Positions 1 to 5,467 of a DNA stretch of 5,514 nucleotides are shown one piece after another; within the stretch, counting starts at the first letter, position 1, and each line of letters starts with the position of its first letter. A program made the translations under genes and the position numbers. Below the pieces are notes generated by a model. That model saw only the letters and a program-made list of their open reading frames with translations, was not told the origin of the DNA and did not search any database. The stretch is taken from NCBI GenBank assembly GCA_046260445.1, contig JBHEPF010000071.1:1-5514 (forward strand). The letters are read 5' to 3'. The DNA comes from F2B08 sp046260445. GTDB taxonomy: Bacteria; Actinomycetota; Actinomycetes; Actinomycetales; Dermatophilaceae.

Positions 1-631
1 CTTGTCGGCCAGGAGCCGGAAGTCCTCGTCGTATCCGCCCTCAGCCAGAGCCTTCACCAAGGTGGCGAGCATCGGGTTGTCCCCGGCCTGGCCAGCGCTC
101 AGCAACGCGATCACCGGCGTGCACGTCAGGTCCGAGAGGGCATGGATCTTGGTGCTCAACCCGCCGCGGGAGCGACCCAGCGCGTGGTCAGGCGGCTCCC
201 CAGGCACGACCCGCGAATTCGTGTGATTCGATCCTGCCCCCTGTCTGGTCCGCAGGGTCGCCGACGACGGAGTCCCGACGGGCGCCAGCGGCGTGCTGGT
301 GCGCCCGCACGATCGTGGAGTCGATCGACAGGATCGCCTCCACCACATCACCGTCCAGCTTGGCTTGCTCGCGCACCGCCGCGAGCATCTGCGCGTACGT
401 GCCGTCGGTCGACCACAGCCGATGTCGTTGCCACACAGACTGATACGGCCCGAACGCCTCCGGCAGATCCCGCCAGGGCGAACCGGTGCGGAACCGCCAG
501 ATGATCCCCTCCAACGTCGTGCGGTGGTCGATCCACGGACGACCACGACGACCCGCATCCTGCGACATCACCGACCCCAGGACATCCCACAACTCATCAC
601 CTATCACGCCATCACGAAGCATGAAGGCCAC
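1..631 (-). CDS. IS5-family DDE transposase, partial, with internal frame change
   Basis: This gene encodes the transposase that cuts and joins the ends of its own IS. The first reading frame starts at a GTG (629-631; an ATG follows three codons on, at 620-622) and runs 147 codons to TGA at 188-190. It carries the N-terminal IS5 domain (GIIWRFRTGSPWRDLPEAFG, about residues 42-61) and the first catalytic Asp in LSIDSTIVRAHQHAAG (D104). The rest of the family sequence then appears in another frame: EPPDHALGRSRGGLSTKIHA from about 198, AGQAGDNPML, and RLLADK at the edge, whose Asp (4-6) is the expected second catalytic residue. Both frames are open over about 190-238. Going from the first to the second needs a +1 step, for example one surplus G in the G4 run at 198-201. 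Some IS5-group elements express transposase by frameshifting, but a common -1 slip would not give this frame, so an inactivating insertion is at least as likely. The C-terminal Glu part is outside the window. Confidence 0.85.
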
Positions 632-670
632 GATGCCGGGCCTACCCGCAGATCTTTAGCAGACACGCTC
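1..670 (-). mobile_element. IS5-family insertion sequence, 5' part, truncated by window edge
   Basis: The element is recognised by its IS5-type DDE transposase on the minus strand. The upstream end is probably near 670: reading the minus strand, the sequence GAGCGTGTCTGCTAAAG begins there and looks like an IS terminus. It is followed after a short leader by the transposase start at 631, and a TA/CTAG sequence (670-673) is a plausible target-site flank. The other end lies left of the window, so the terminal inverted repeat and target duplication cannot be confirmed. The right boundary is an inference; the identity as an IS is firm. Confidence 0.75.
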
Positions 671-672
671 TA

Positions 673-693
673 GGCATAGCGAATGGCTATGCC
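673..693. promoter_or_regulatory. Inverted repeat over the tetR start, probable operator
   Basis: GGCATAGC (673-680), spacer GAATG, GCTATGCC (686-693) form a perfect 8-bp-arm inverted repeat. The regulator's ATG (683-685) lies in the spacer and right arm. Size and symmetry suit a TetR-family dimer site, and TetR-type regulators usually control their own gene, so autoregulation is the simplest reading. An mRNA hairpin masking the start is the alternative. The left arm begins two bases from the inferred IS end. Confidence 0.5.
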
Positions 694-1336
694 CGTTAGT
701 GAACGGCGACTGGATCGGGCTTCTGCTCGTCGACAGGTCACGATCGATGAGGCCCTCGACCATGCCGAGCAGATCGTGGCCGAGCAGGGCGCCGGCGCAT
801 TGACGATCGCCGAGATTGCACGCCAGATGGGCATGCGCCCCCCCTCGCTGTACAAGTACTTCCCCTCACTTCATGGCGTCTACGACGCGCTCTTCGCTCG
901 AGGCAACGCCCGCTTGGCGGCGTACGTCGAGGACGCAGTCCGCGACCTCGACCCGGGGCTGGAGCGCCTCCTGGAGTCGACCCGGGCCATCTTGCGCTGG
1001 TCGATGTTCAACCGCGGCTTGGCGCCGCTGCTGTTCTGGCGACCCATCCCGGGCTTCGAACCCAGCCCGGCTTCCTACGCCCTCGCCGAGCAGCTGCTCC
1101 AGCGTTCCCGCGCGGATCTGACGACAGCCGTGCGCAACGGCGAGCTGGGCCCGCATGCTGACACCGACGAGGTCTTTCGCCTCTTCACCTCCATCAGCGC
1201 CGGACTCGGCACCCAGCAGCTGCCCAACGAGCCCGACGCAACCTACGAGTCCGGTCTCTTCACCTCCCTCACCGACCAGGCACTCGAGATGTTCGTCCAG
1301 CAGCACTCACCACCACCTGGAAAGGCACGACGATGA
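683..1336 (+). CDS. TetR/AcrR-family transcriptional regulator
   Basis: This is a 217-residue DNA-binding repressor-type protein of usual family length. The N-terminal three-helix domain covers about residues 20-66, with the helix-turn-helix at 41-60 (TIAEIARQMGMRPPSLYKYF); the SLYKYF ending is characteristic of the family. The remaining helical part (about 75-205) should bind the ligand and form the dimer; it resembles the WHG-type C-terminal domain seen in many actinobacterial members, and the ligand cannot be told. The start is uncertain: ATG 683 and ATG 689 are in frame, neither has a clear ribosome binding site, and both lie in the 673-693 inverted repeat. The stop overlaps the next start (ATGA at 1333-1336), so it was co-transcribed with the SRPBCC gene, which was probably its regulated partner. 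The IS end about 13 bases upstream may have displaced the native promoter. The reading frame itself is intact. Confidence 0.88.
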   Translation: MAMPVSERRLDRASARRQVTIDEALDHAEQIVAEQGAGALTIAEIARQMGMRPPSLYKYFPSLHGVYDALFARGNARLAAYVEDAVRDLDPGLERLLESTRAILRWSMFNRGLAPLLFWRPIPGFEPSPASYALAEQLLQRSRADLTTAVRNGELGPHADTDEVFRLFTSISAGLGTQQLPNEPDATYESGLFTSLTDQALEMFVQQHSPPPGKARR

Positions 1337-1819
1337 GACAGGAACTCACCCACGACAGCGTCGAGCGCCACATCGACGCCCCCCCCAGGCTCTGTACGAC
1401 ATCATTGCCGACGTCACCCGCATGCCCGAGCTCTCCCCGGAGATCGTCTCCTGTGAGTGGATCAACGGCGCCACCGGACCAGCCGTCGGCGCGCAGTTCC
1501 GGGCCAAGAACCACGCCGGTCGAGGCCCGGACTGGCACAACACCCCCGTCATCACCGTTGCCGACCGCGGCCACGAGTTCGCCTTCTCCCGCACCGAGTA
1601 GTTTGCCGGCACCACGTGTGGCGATACCTGTTCACGCCCGAGGCACAGGGCACCCGCGTTACCGAGTCCTATGAAGTGACCACGCCGGTGACAACGCTCG
1701 GGTGGTTGATCATCGGCGGCCTCTACGGAAACAAGGACCGCCGAGGAGATCTGCGACGCGGAATGGAAGAGACACTCCACCGGCTCGCCGCCCTCACGCA
1801 GAGCGCGGCTCGATCCTGA
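1333..1819 (+). pseudogene. SRPBCC-family protein (polyketide cyclase/START-like), broken
   Basis: Joined across frames, the translation is one SRPBCC (Bet v1-like) protein of about 160 residues, a family of small proteins with a hydrophobic ligand cavity. Segments in order are VERHIDAPP from ATG 1333; ALYDIIADVTRMPELSPE through HEFAFSRTE in the frame ending at 1601; and WRYLFTPEAQGTRVTESYEV through GWLIIGGLYGNKDRRGDLRR to TGA 1817-1819. Three lesions are visible. The C8 run at 1379-1386 appears one C short. A TAG at 1599-1601 stands where relatives usually have a sense codon between FSRTE and FAG. One base appears missing near 1614-1618, before VWRY. ATGA overlap with the regulator (GGAAAGG about 8 bases ahead as a ribosome binding site) shows it was the second gene of that operon. 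Its substrate is unknown. Three independent lesions make a dead gene more likely than a single read error. Confidence 0.82.
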
Positions 1820-2008
1820 CCAGGAGAGCGCTCAGCTCGGCCAGCCCATAGTCACGATGCAGCGCGGCCGATAGGCGGCGTTGTGACGCACCTCAACCGC
1901 GTGCGCCGCTCTCGCTCTTCACAGACCGTGGCCACAAAGAACAGAGTGTGCTTGCCGGATGAGAACGCCTTGCCAGGCTCAGTCCTAGAGCTGCGGTGCC
2001 CTGCCGTT
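1820..2008. other. Intergenic region between convergent genes
   Basis: This stretch separates the plus-strand SRPBCC remnant from the minus-strand arr gene. Its right part (about 1980-2040) still holds the displaced coding sequence for the Arr C-terminus in another frame. On the minus strand at about 1797-1860 there is a short protein-like run (LHRDYGLAELSALLVRIEPR) before a stop; I do not recognise it and cannot support a gene. No clear terminator hairpin with a T-run was found. Confidence 0.4.
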
Positions 2009-2389
2009 TCAACGCATCGAGTCCCTCTCGCATGGCCCGTAGTCACTCCGGCGAGGGCCGACCCAGTCGACGAGCTCATCCACCACGCGCAGCGGCGCGC
2101 GGGTGCGGAAGGAGTGGGTGGGATTCCCGGGGAACCTCTTGTCCGTGACGTTGGGGTCATCCTCGAACTCGCCCATCGGATCGACGATGTAGATCCGCCC
2201 AAGGCCGTCACCCGCAGCCAGCTCGGCACCCCAGATCGCTGCATCGAGGGTCGCGGTGAAGTAGGCGTAGTTCATCACCCGGCCCTGCTCGAAGTTCGAC
2301 TCACGGCCGAGCACCAGCAAGTCGCCGACAGCCATAGCAGCCTTCGTCCCGTGTAGATAGCCATCGGGCTCGTAGACGTCGACCGGCAC
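2009..2389 (-). CDS. arr: NAD+-rifampin ADP-ribosyltransferase (Arr), C-terminus disrupted
   Basis: Arr transfers ADP-ribose from NAD+ to a hydroxyl of rifamycins and so inactivates them in the cytoplasm. Residues 6-111 match the family closely: YLHGTKAAMAVGDLL, FEQGRVMNYAYFTATLDAA, WGAELAAG, GRIYIVDP, FEDDPNVTDKRFPGNPT, PLRVVDELVDWVG. The known triad of the Mycobacterium smegmatis enzyme (His19, Tyr49, Asp84) corresponds with constant offset to H13, Y43 and D78. After DWVG the frame departs from the family; the usual last helix is readable in a neighbouring frame as LRAMREGLDALKRQG, preceded by an in-frame TGA. The reading frame therefore ends with about 15 unrelated residues, at 126 instead of about 140. 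The GTG start at 2389 has no good ribosome binding site; an ATG at 2409-2411 would give a more usual N-terminus (MSAA then REPVPVDVYE) only with a one-base frame change. It stands alone on the minus strand. Activity is doubtful; the identity is firm. Confidence 0.85.
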   Translation of the reverse strand: MPVDVYEPDGYLHGTKAAMAVGDLLVLGRESNFEQGRVMNYAYFTATLDAAIWGAELAAGDGLGRIYIVDPMGEFEDDPNVTDKRFPGNPTHSFRTRAPLRVVDELVDWVGPRRSDYGPCERDSMR

Positions 2390-2558
2390 GGGCTCTCGCG
2401 GCGGCGCTCATGCGCCCGACAGTAGCTCTCGCGTCGGGCCGAGAAGCCGGTTCTTTCAGTGACGCGGTCTCCAGGTTGATCACCACCCCATGACGCTTCC
2501 GATCGGATCGCGACTTGAGGGGCGGCTGTTCGACGGGGCCGAGGGCGCAATACCGCTC

Positions 2559-2564
2559 TACGCT
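2559..2564 (+). promoter_or_regulatory. Possible -10 element for a leaderless NYN-gene transcript
   Basis: TACGCT fits the actinobacterial -10 pattern TAnnnT and ends 7 bases before the ATG at 2572, so transcription would begin at or next to the start codon. No Shine-Dalgarno sequence precedes that ATG, which agrees with a leaderless mRNA. No convincing -35 hexamer was found at 16-18 bases spacing. Confidence 0.35.
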
Positions 2565-2571
2565 GATCGTT

Positions 2572-3138
2572 ATGGATCAGCCGTCGCGCGTCACATACGT
2601 CCTCGTCGACGGCGAGAACATCGACGCCACCCTCGGTACATCGGTTCTGGGGCGCCGCCCCCGTCCTGAGGAGCGACCCCGGTGGGAACGGCTGCTGCAG
2701 TTCGCGAGCGAGCAGTGGGGGCAGCCGGCCATCGGCCTCTTCTTTCTCGCCGCGAACAACGACCTGCCGATGCCGTTCGTCCAAGCTCTGTTGGCGATGG
2801 GCTGGCGACCGATCCCGCTATCCGGTAGCGCCAACGAGAAGGTGGTCGACATCGCCATTCAGAGGACGCTGGTCGAACTGGGTCGGCGCGACGCCGATGT
2901 CATGCTCGTCAGCCATGATGGGGACTTCGTCGAGCAGGTGGGTGATCTCCTCGATAGCCGACGGGTAGGCGTCGTCGGCTTCCTCGAGTTCCGCAGCAAC
3001 ACATTCTCACAGCTCGTGAAGCAGGGCCTCGAGTTCTTCGACCTCGAGTACGACGTCAAGGCGTTCAACACGCAGCTCCCACGCGTGCGGATCATCCCCA
3101 TCGAAGAGTTCGACCCAGCACAGTTCCTGCAGTACTGA
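2572..3138 (+). CDS. NYN domain (PIN-like) putative ribonuclease
   Basis: This is a 188-residue protein whose whole length is one NYN-type PIN-fold domain, a family of metal-dependent nucleases acting mainly on RNA. Acidic residues expected to hold the metal are present: D13 and E15 in YVLVDGENID near the N-terminus, D93 in EKVVDIAI, and D116/D118 in VMLVSHDGDFVEQV. The C-terminal tail (about 145-188) has FSQLVKQGLEFFDLEYDVKAF and an acidic, aromatic end; no extra RNA-binding domain is present. ATG 2572 was chosen over an upstream TTG (2515) because the added residues are not family-like and the TACGCT box suggests leaderless expression from this ATG. It is a single gene, divergent from arr and facing the end of the transporter operon, so the context gives no target. 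The role is unknown beyond probable nuclease activity. The frame is intact, unlike its left neighbours. Confidence 0.83.
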   Translation: MDQPSRVTYVLVDGENIDATLGTSVLGRRPRPEERPRWERLLQFASEQWGQPAIGLFFLAANNDLPMPFVQALLAMGWRPIPLSGSANEKVVDIAIQRTLVELGRRDADVMLVSHDGDFVEQVGDLLDSRRVGVVGFLEFRSNTFSQLVKQGLEFFDLEYDVKAFNTQLPRVRIIPIEEFDPAQFLQY

Positions 3139-3150
3139 GCTGGCGCCGTG

Positions 3151-3162
3151 CGGTCCGGACCG
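3151..3162. repeat. 12-bp perfect palindrome after the NYN gene
   Basis: CGGTCCGGACCG is its own reverse complement and begins 12 bases after the NYN stop codon. With no loop and no following T-run it is a poor intrinsic terminator. It may be a protein site or chance in GC-rich DNA. Confidence 0.3.
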
Positions 3163-3204
3163 TCATCGGCATCGACCCGGGGACTTCGACCCGATCATCA
3201 TCCC

Positions 3205-3264
3205 GGTCGGCTTCCGGCTGCTCGACGATCGTGGGGAGCCGGTATCCGGCCAGGCTCGGTCCAG
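3205..3264 (+). repeat. Copy A of a diverged ~60-nt repeat flanking the exporter operon
   Basis: This segment resembles 5288-5349 in the same orientation. Leaving out a short gapped centre, I count 47 matches in 58 aligned positions by eye, nearly all differences being transitions. The best-kept part is CCGGTATCCGGCCAGGCTCG here against CCGGTGTCCGGCCAGACTCG in copy B. The frame reading VGFRLLDDRGEPVSGQ has most of its differences at third codon positions. A small hairpin (GCCGG TAT CCGGC, 3238-3250) lies inside. No named repeat family is recognised. Confidence 0.55.
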
Positions 3265-3310
3265 AACTCGCCTGACCTGTGCTCTCTCTGGAGGCAAGCG
3301 ACCCCACGGC

Positions 3311-4183
3311 TCAGCGCGTGCTGGTGCGACCGAACTGACGTACTGCCAGAGGTACGAAGGCAGCCAGCATGACTCCGGCACCCAGGATGACAGTGAGGAC
3401 GGGGTGTTGCATGGGCCAGGTGTCGGGCGCCGGCACACCGCCGGTGTTGCCGAACAGCTCCCGGGCGGCCTGAACCAGCGCCGAGACGGGGTTCCAGTTG
3501 GCGATGAACTCCAGCGGACCCGGCAGGCTCGCGGCCTGAACGAAGGCGTTGGAGATGAAGGTCAGCGGGAAGAGGACCATGAACGCGGCGTTGTTGATCG
3601 TCTCGGGGGTGCGCACCATCATCCCGAGCAGCGCCATCACCCAGCTGAAGGCGTAGGAGAACAGCAGGAGCAGTCCCACCCCGGCCAGGAACGAGGGGAC
3701 GCCGTTGGTGAAGCGCCAGCCGAGCACCCAGGCGGTGGCGATCATGATCACCATCGAGATTGCGTTGAGCACGAGGTCGGAGTTGGTGCGGCCCACCAGC
3801 ACCGCTGAAGGATTCATCGGGAGGGTGCGGAAGCGGTCGATCAGACCCTCCTTGAGGTCCTGAGCCATGGCCGCGCCGGAGAACGTCGACCCGAACACGA
3901 CCGTCTGGGCGAAGATGCCGGCCATGAGGAAACTGGTGTAGTCGAGGTCACCCCCGACGTCGATGGCTCCGCCGAACACCTGGGAGAAGAGCACGACGAA
4001 CATGATCGGCTGCAGCACGGCGAAGAGCAGCATGTCAGGCGAGCGCTTGATCTTGTTGAGGTTGCGCCAGGTGACGGTCCATCCGTCGGCGAACCAGGTG
4101 TTGAGGGCTCCCGTGACCTGCGGCTGCAGCGGCGGGGTCGCTGCGCGGGTCCCGGCGGTCGAGGTGGGGGTGGCGATACTCAT
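3311..4183 (-). CDS. ABC-2 type exporter permease, DrrB-like
   Basis: This 290-residue membrane protein is the transport channel of a DrrAB-type exporter in the cytoplasmic membrane and pairs with the ATPase encoded just upstream. A cytoplasmic N-terminal arm of about 50 residues is followed by six likely membrane segments near 51-70, 84-104, 137-155, 163-187, 198-216 and 261-281, the usual ABC-2 layout. The conserved cytoplasmic loop AMAQDLKEGLIDRFRTLPM (about 105-123) is the family signature that contacts the ATPase. The start overlaps the ATPase stop (ATGA, 4180-4183), and AGGAGG at 4191-4196 lies 7 bases before the ATG, so the two are translationally coupled. The length is normal and the frame intact. 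Relatives export anthracyclines or complex lipids; the substrate here cannot be told. Copy A of the flanking repeat lies 46 bases beyond the stop. Confidence 0.92.
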   Translation of the reverse strand: MSIATPTSTAGTRAATPPLQPQVTGALNTWFADGWTVTWRNLNKIKRSPDMLLFAVLQPIMFVVLFSQVFGGAIDVGGDLDYTSFLMAGIFAQTVVFGSTFSGAAMAQDLKEGLIDRFRTLPMNPSAVLVGRTNSDLVLNAISMVIMIATAWVLGWRFTNGVPSFLAGVGLLLLFSYAFSWVMALLGMMVRTPETINNAAFMVLFPLTFISNAFVQAASLPGPLEFIANWNPVSALVQAARELFGNTGGVPAPDTWPMQHPVLTVILGAGVMLAAFVPLAVRQFGRTSTR

Positions 4184-5175
4184 CGGGCTTCCTCCTGCAG
4201 GTGCGGTGCGGACCCGTCAAACTCCGGCGCCGCGTGGTGTCCGGTCAACGTCAGGAAGACGTCGTCCAGGGTGGGGCGCCGCATACCAGCGTCATGGAGG
4301 CGCACGCCCTGGGAGCCGAGCTCCGCAAGGACATGCTGCAGCGCCTGCGGCCCCTGGTCGACCGCGACGTCGAACTCGCGACCGTTGTCACTGACGGACG
4401 GCTCGCCGTTGCCGAGCCGCGCCAGCACCTCGCGGGCCGTCGGGGCGTCGGCCTCCTCGACGATGGTGACGACGACCCGGTGACCGCCGACCTGGGCCTT
4501 GAGCTCGTCGGAAGTGCCCTCGGCGATAACCCTGCCGTGGTCGATCACTGAGATGTGGTCGGCGAGGTAGTCGGCCTCCTCGAGGTACTGCGTCGTGAGC
4601 AGGAGCGTCGTGCCGCCCTTGACGAGGTCGCTGATGGTCTCCCACAGCGCCACCCGACTGCGTGGGTCCAGGCCGGTGGTGGGCTCATCCAGGAAGAGGA
4701 TGCGGGGGTTGTTGACCAGGGCACCGGCGAGGTCGATGCGCCGGCGCATGCCGCCCGAGAAACCCTTCACCGGACGGTTGCCCGCCTCGGTGAGGTCGAA
4801 GGCCTCGATGAGCTCGCGCGCACGCACCCTGGCCTGCCGGGTGCCCAGGTGGTAGAGCCGGCCGACCATCTCGAGGTTCTGCAGGCCGGTCAGGTTCTCG
4901 TCCACGGCGGCGTACTGGCCAGATGCACCTATCACCCGGCGCACCCCCTGGGGGTCCGCGAGGACGTCGATTCCATCGATGACGGCGGTGCCGGAATCGG
5001 GACGTAGGAGGGTGTTGAGCACCTTGACCGTCGTGGTCTTGCCTGCTCCGTTGGGCCCCAGGAGGGCCTTGACGGTGCCTTCGGGCACAGCCAGGTCGAG
5101 ACCTGTCAGTGCGTGCACCGTCTGCGACCTCATCGCGTAGGTCTTGGTGAGGCCGTGAGCCTCGATGATCGGCAT
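4180..5175 (-). CDS. DrrA-like ABC exporter ATP-binding protein
   Basis: This 331-residue cytoplasmic ATPase powers the adjacent DrrB-like permease. Motifs in order are Walker A GPNGAGKTT (40-48, K46), Q-loop GASGQYAAVDENLTG (Q87), signature FSGGMRRRIDLA (139-150), Walker B ILFLDEPTTGLD (159-170, catalytic E164), then LLLTTQYLEEAD (191-202). In that last motif the usual switch histidine is Gln196, a feature known for the DrrA family. A C-terminal extension (about 230-312) ends in RRPTLDDVFLTLTG, also typical of DrrA-type proteins, where it supports assembly with DrrB. The ATG at 5173-5175 is backed by AAGGAAC about 7 bases upstream. It is the first gene of the operon. A TACTAC box (minus strand, 5213-5218) about 37 bases ahead is a weak -10 candidate. 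The frame is intact. Known relatives give resistance to daunorubicin-type drugs; substrate and medical relevance here are unproven. Confidence 0.93.
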   Translation of the reverse strand: MPIIEAHGLTKTYAMRSQTVHALTGLDLAVPEGTVKALLGPNGAGKTTTVKVLNTLLRPDSGTAVIDGIDVLADPQGVRRVIGASGQYAAVDENLTGLQNLEMVGRLYHLGTRQARVRARELIEAFDLTEAGNRPVKGFSGGMRRRIDLAGALVNNPRILFLDEPTTGLDPRSRVALWETISDLVKGGTTLLLTTQYLEEADYLADHISVIDHGRVIAEGTSDELKAQVGGHRVVVTIVEEADAPTAREVLARLGNGEPSVSDNGREFDVAVDQGPQALQHVLAELGSQGVRLHDAGMRRPTLDDVFLTLTGHHAAPEFDGSAPHLQEEAR

Positions 5176-5287
5176 CAGTGAGTTCCTTCAGGAGCAGAGC
5201 TGAGCATGTCAGTAGTAGGTGTCAGCACCGGCCGGCAGCAGGGAATTCCCCTCCGTTCGCCGCGACATTCGTCGGACGCCAGCGGTG

Positions 5288-5349
5288 GGTCGACTCCCGA
5301 CTACTTGATGATTGCGGGTAGGACCGGTGTCCGGCCAGACTCGGTCCAG
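5288..5349 (+). repeat. Copy B of the diverged ~60-nt repeat
   Basis: This is the partner of 3205-3264 in the same orientation, on the far side of the exporter operon and about 110 bases upstream of its first start codon. It reads VDSRLLDDCG in the frame matching copy A, then carries two extra bases before CCGGTGTCCGGCCAG, so any old reading frame is broken here. It could be a remnant of duplicated sequence, or a recombination footprint of the transporter segment. Confidence 0.55.
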
Positions 5350-5454
5350 GTGCTCACGAGGCGAGCCCGCGAGCCATTCGACGCTATTTGGGTTGCGGCT
5401 TCGTCGAGGAGGGACGACCTCGTCAGGCATTCTGGACCGGGCGCCGGTATGCAG

Positions 5455-5467
5455 ATCTCGTCGAGAT
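5455..5467. promoter_or_regulatory. 13-bp palindrome, possible operator
   Basis: ATCTCG-T-CGAGAT has perfect 6-bp arms around one central base. It lies about 280 bases upstream of the exporter start, far for direct control, and may belong to a gene beyond the right edge. No second copy was noticed. Confidence 0.25.

Noticed and set aside
1883..2356. Plus-strand reading frame of 157 codons
   Set aside because: It is antisense to arr, which has an unmistakable family match; no domain seen in this frame.
2500..2510. 11-bp palindrome CGATC-G-GATCG between arr and the NYN gene
   Set aside because: Short and of low complexity in GC-rich DNA, with no link to a promoter element; reported only here.
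2275..2784. Minus-strand reading frame of 169 codons
   Set aside because: It overlaps the start of arr in another frame and the NYN gene on the opposite strand; the Arg-rich sequence is not protein-like.
3162..3182. VIGIDPG peptide resembling the RuvC-type IGIDPG motif
   Set aside because: The motif is too short and is not followed by RuvC-like sequence; no resolvase or Cas nuclease can be supported.
3404..3808. Plus-strand reading frame of 134 codons
   Set aside because: It lies wholly opposite the DrrB-like permease, which has clear family sequence and a strong ribosome binding site; its His/Gly/Glu-rich translation is a shadow.
5209..5430. Minus-strand reading frame of 73 codons upstream of drrA
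   Set aside because: No recognisable domain, no good ribosome binding site, it overlaps the repeat copy, and composition looks like chance translation of GC-rich DNA.
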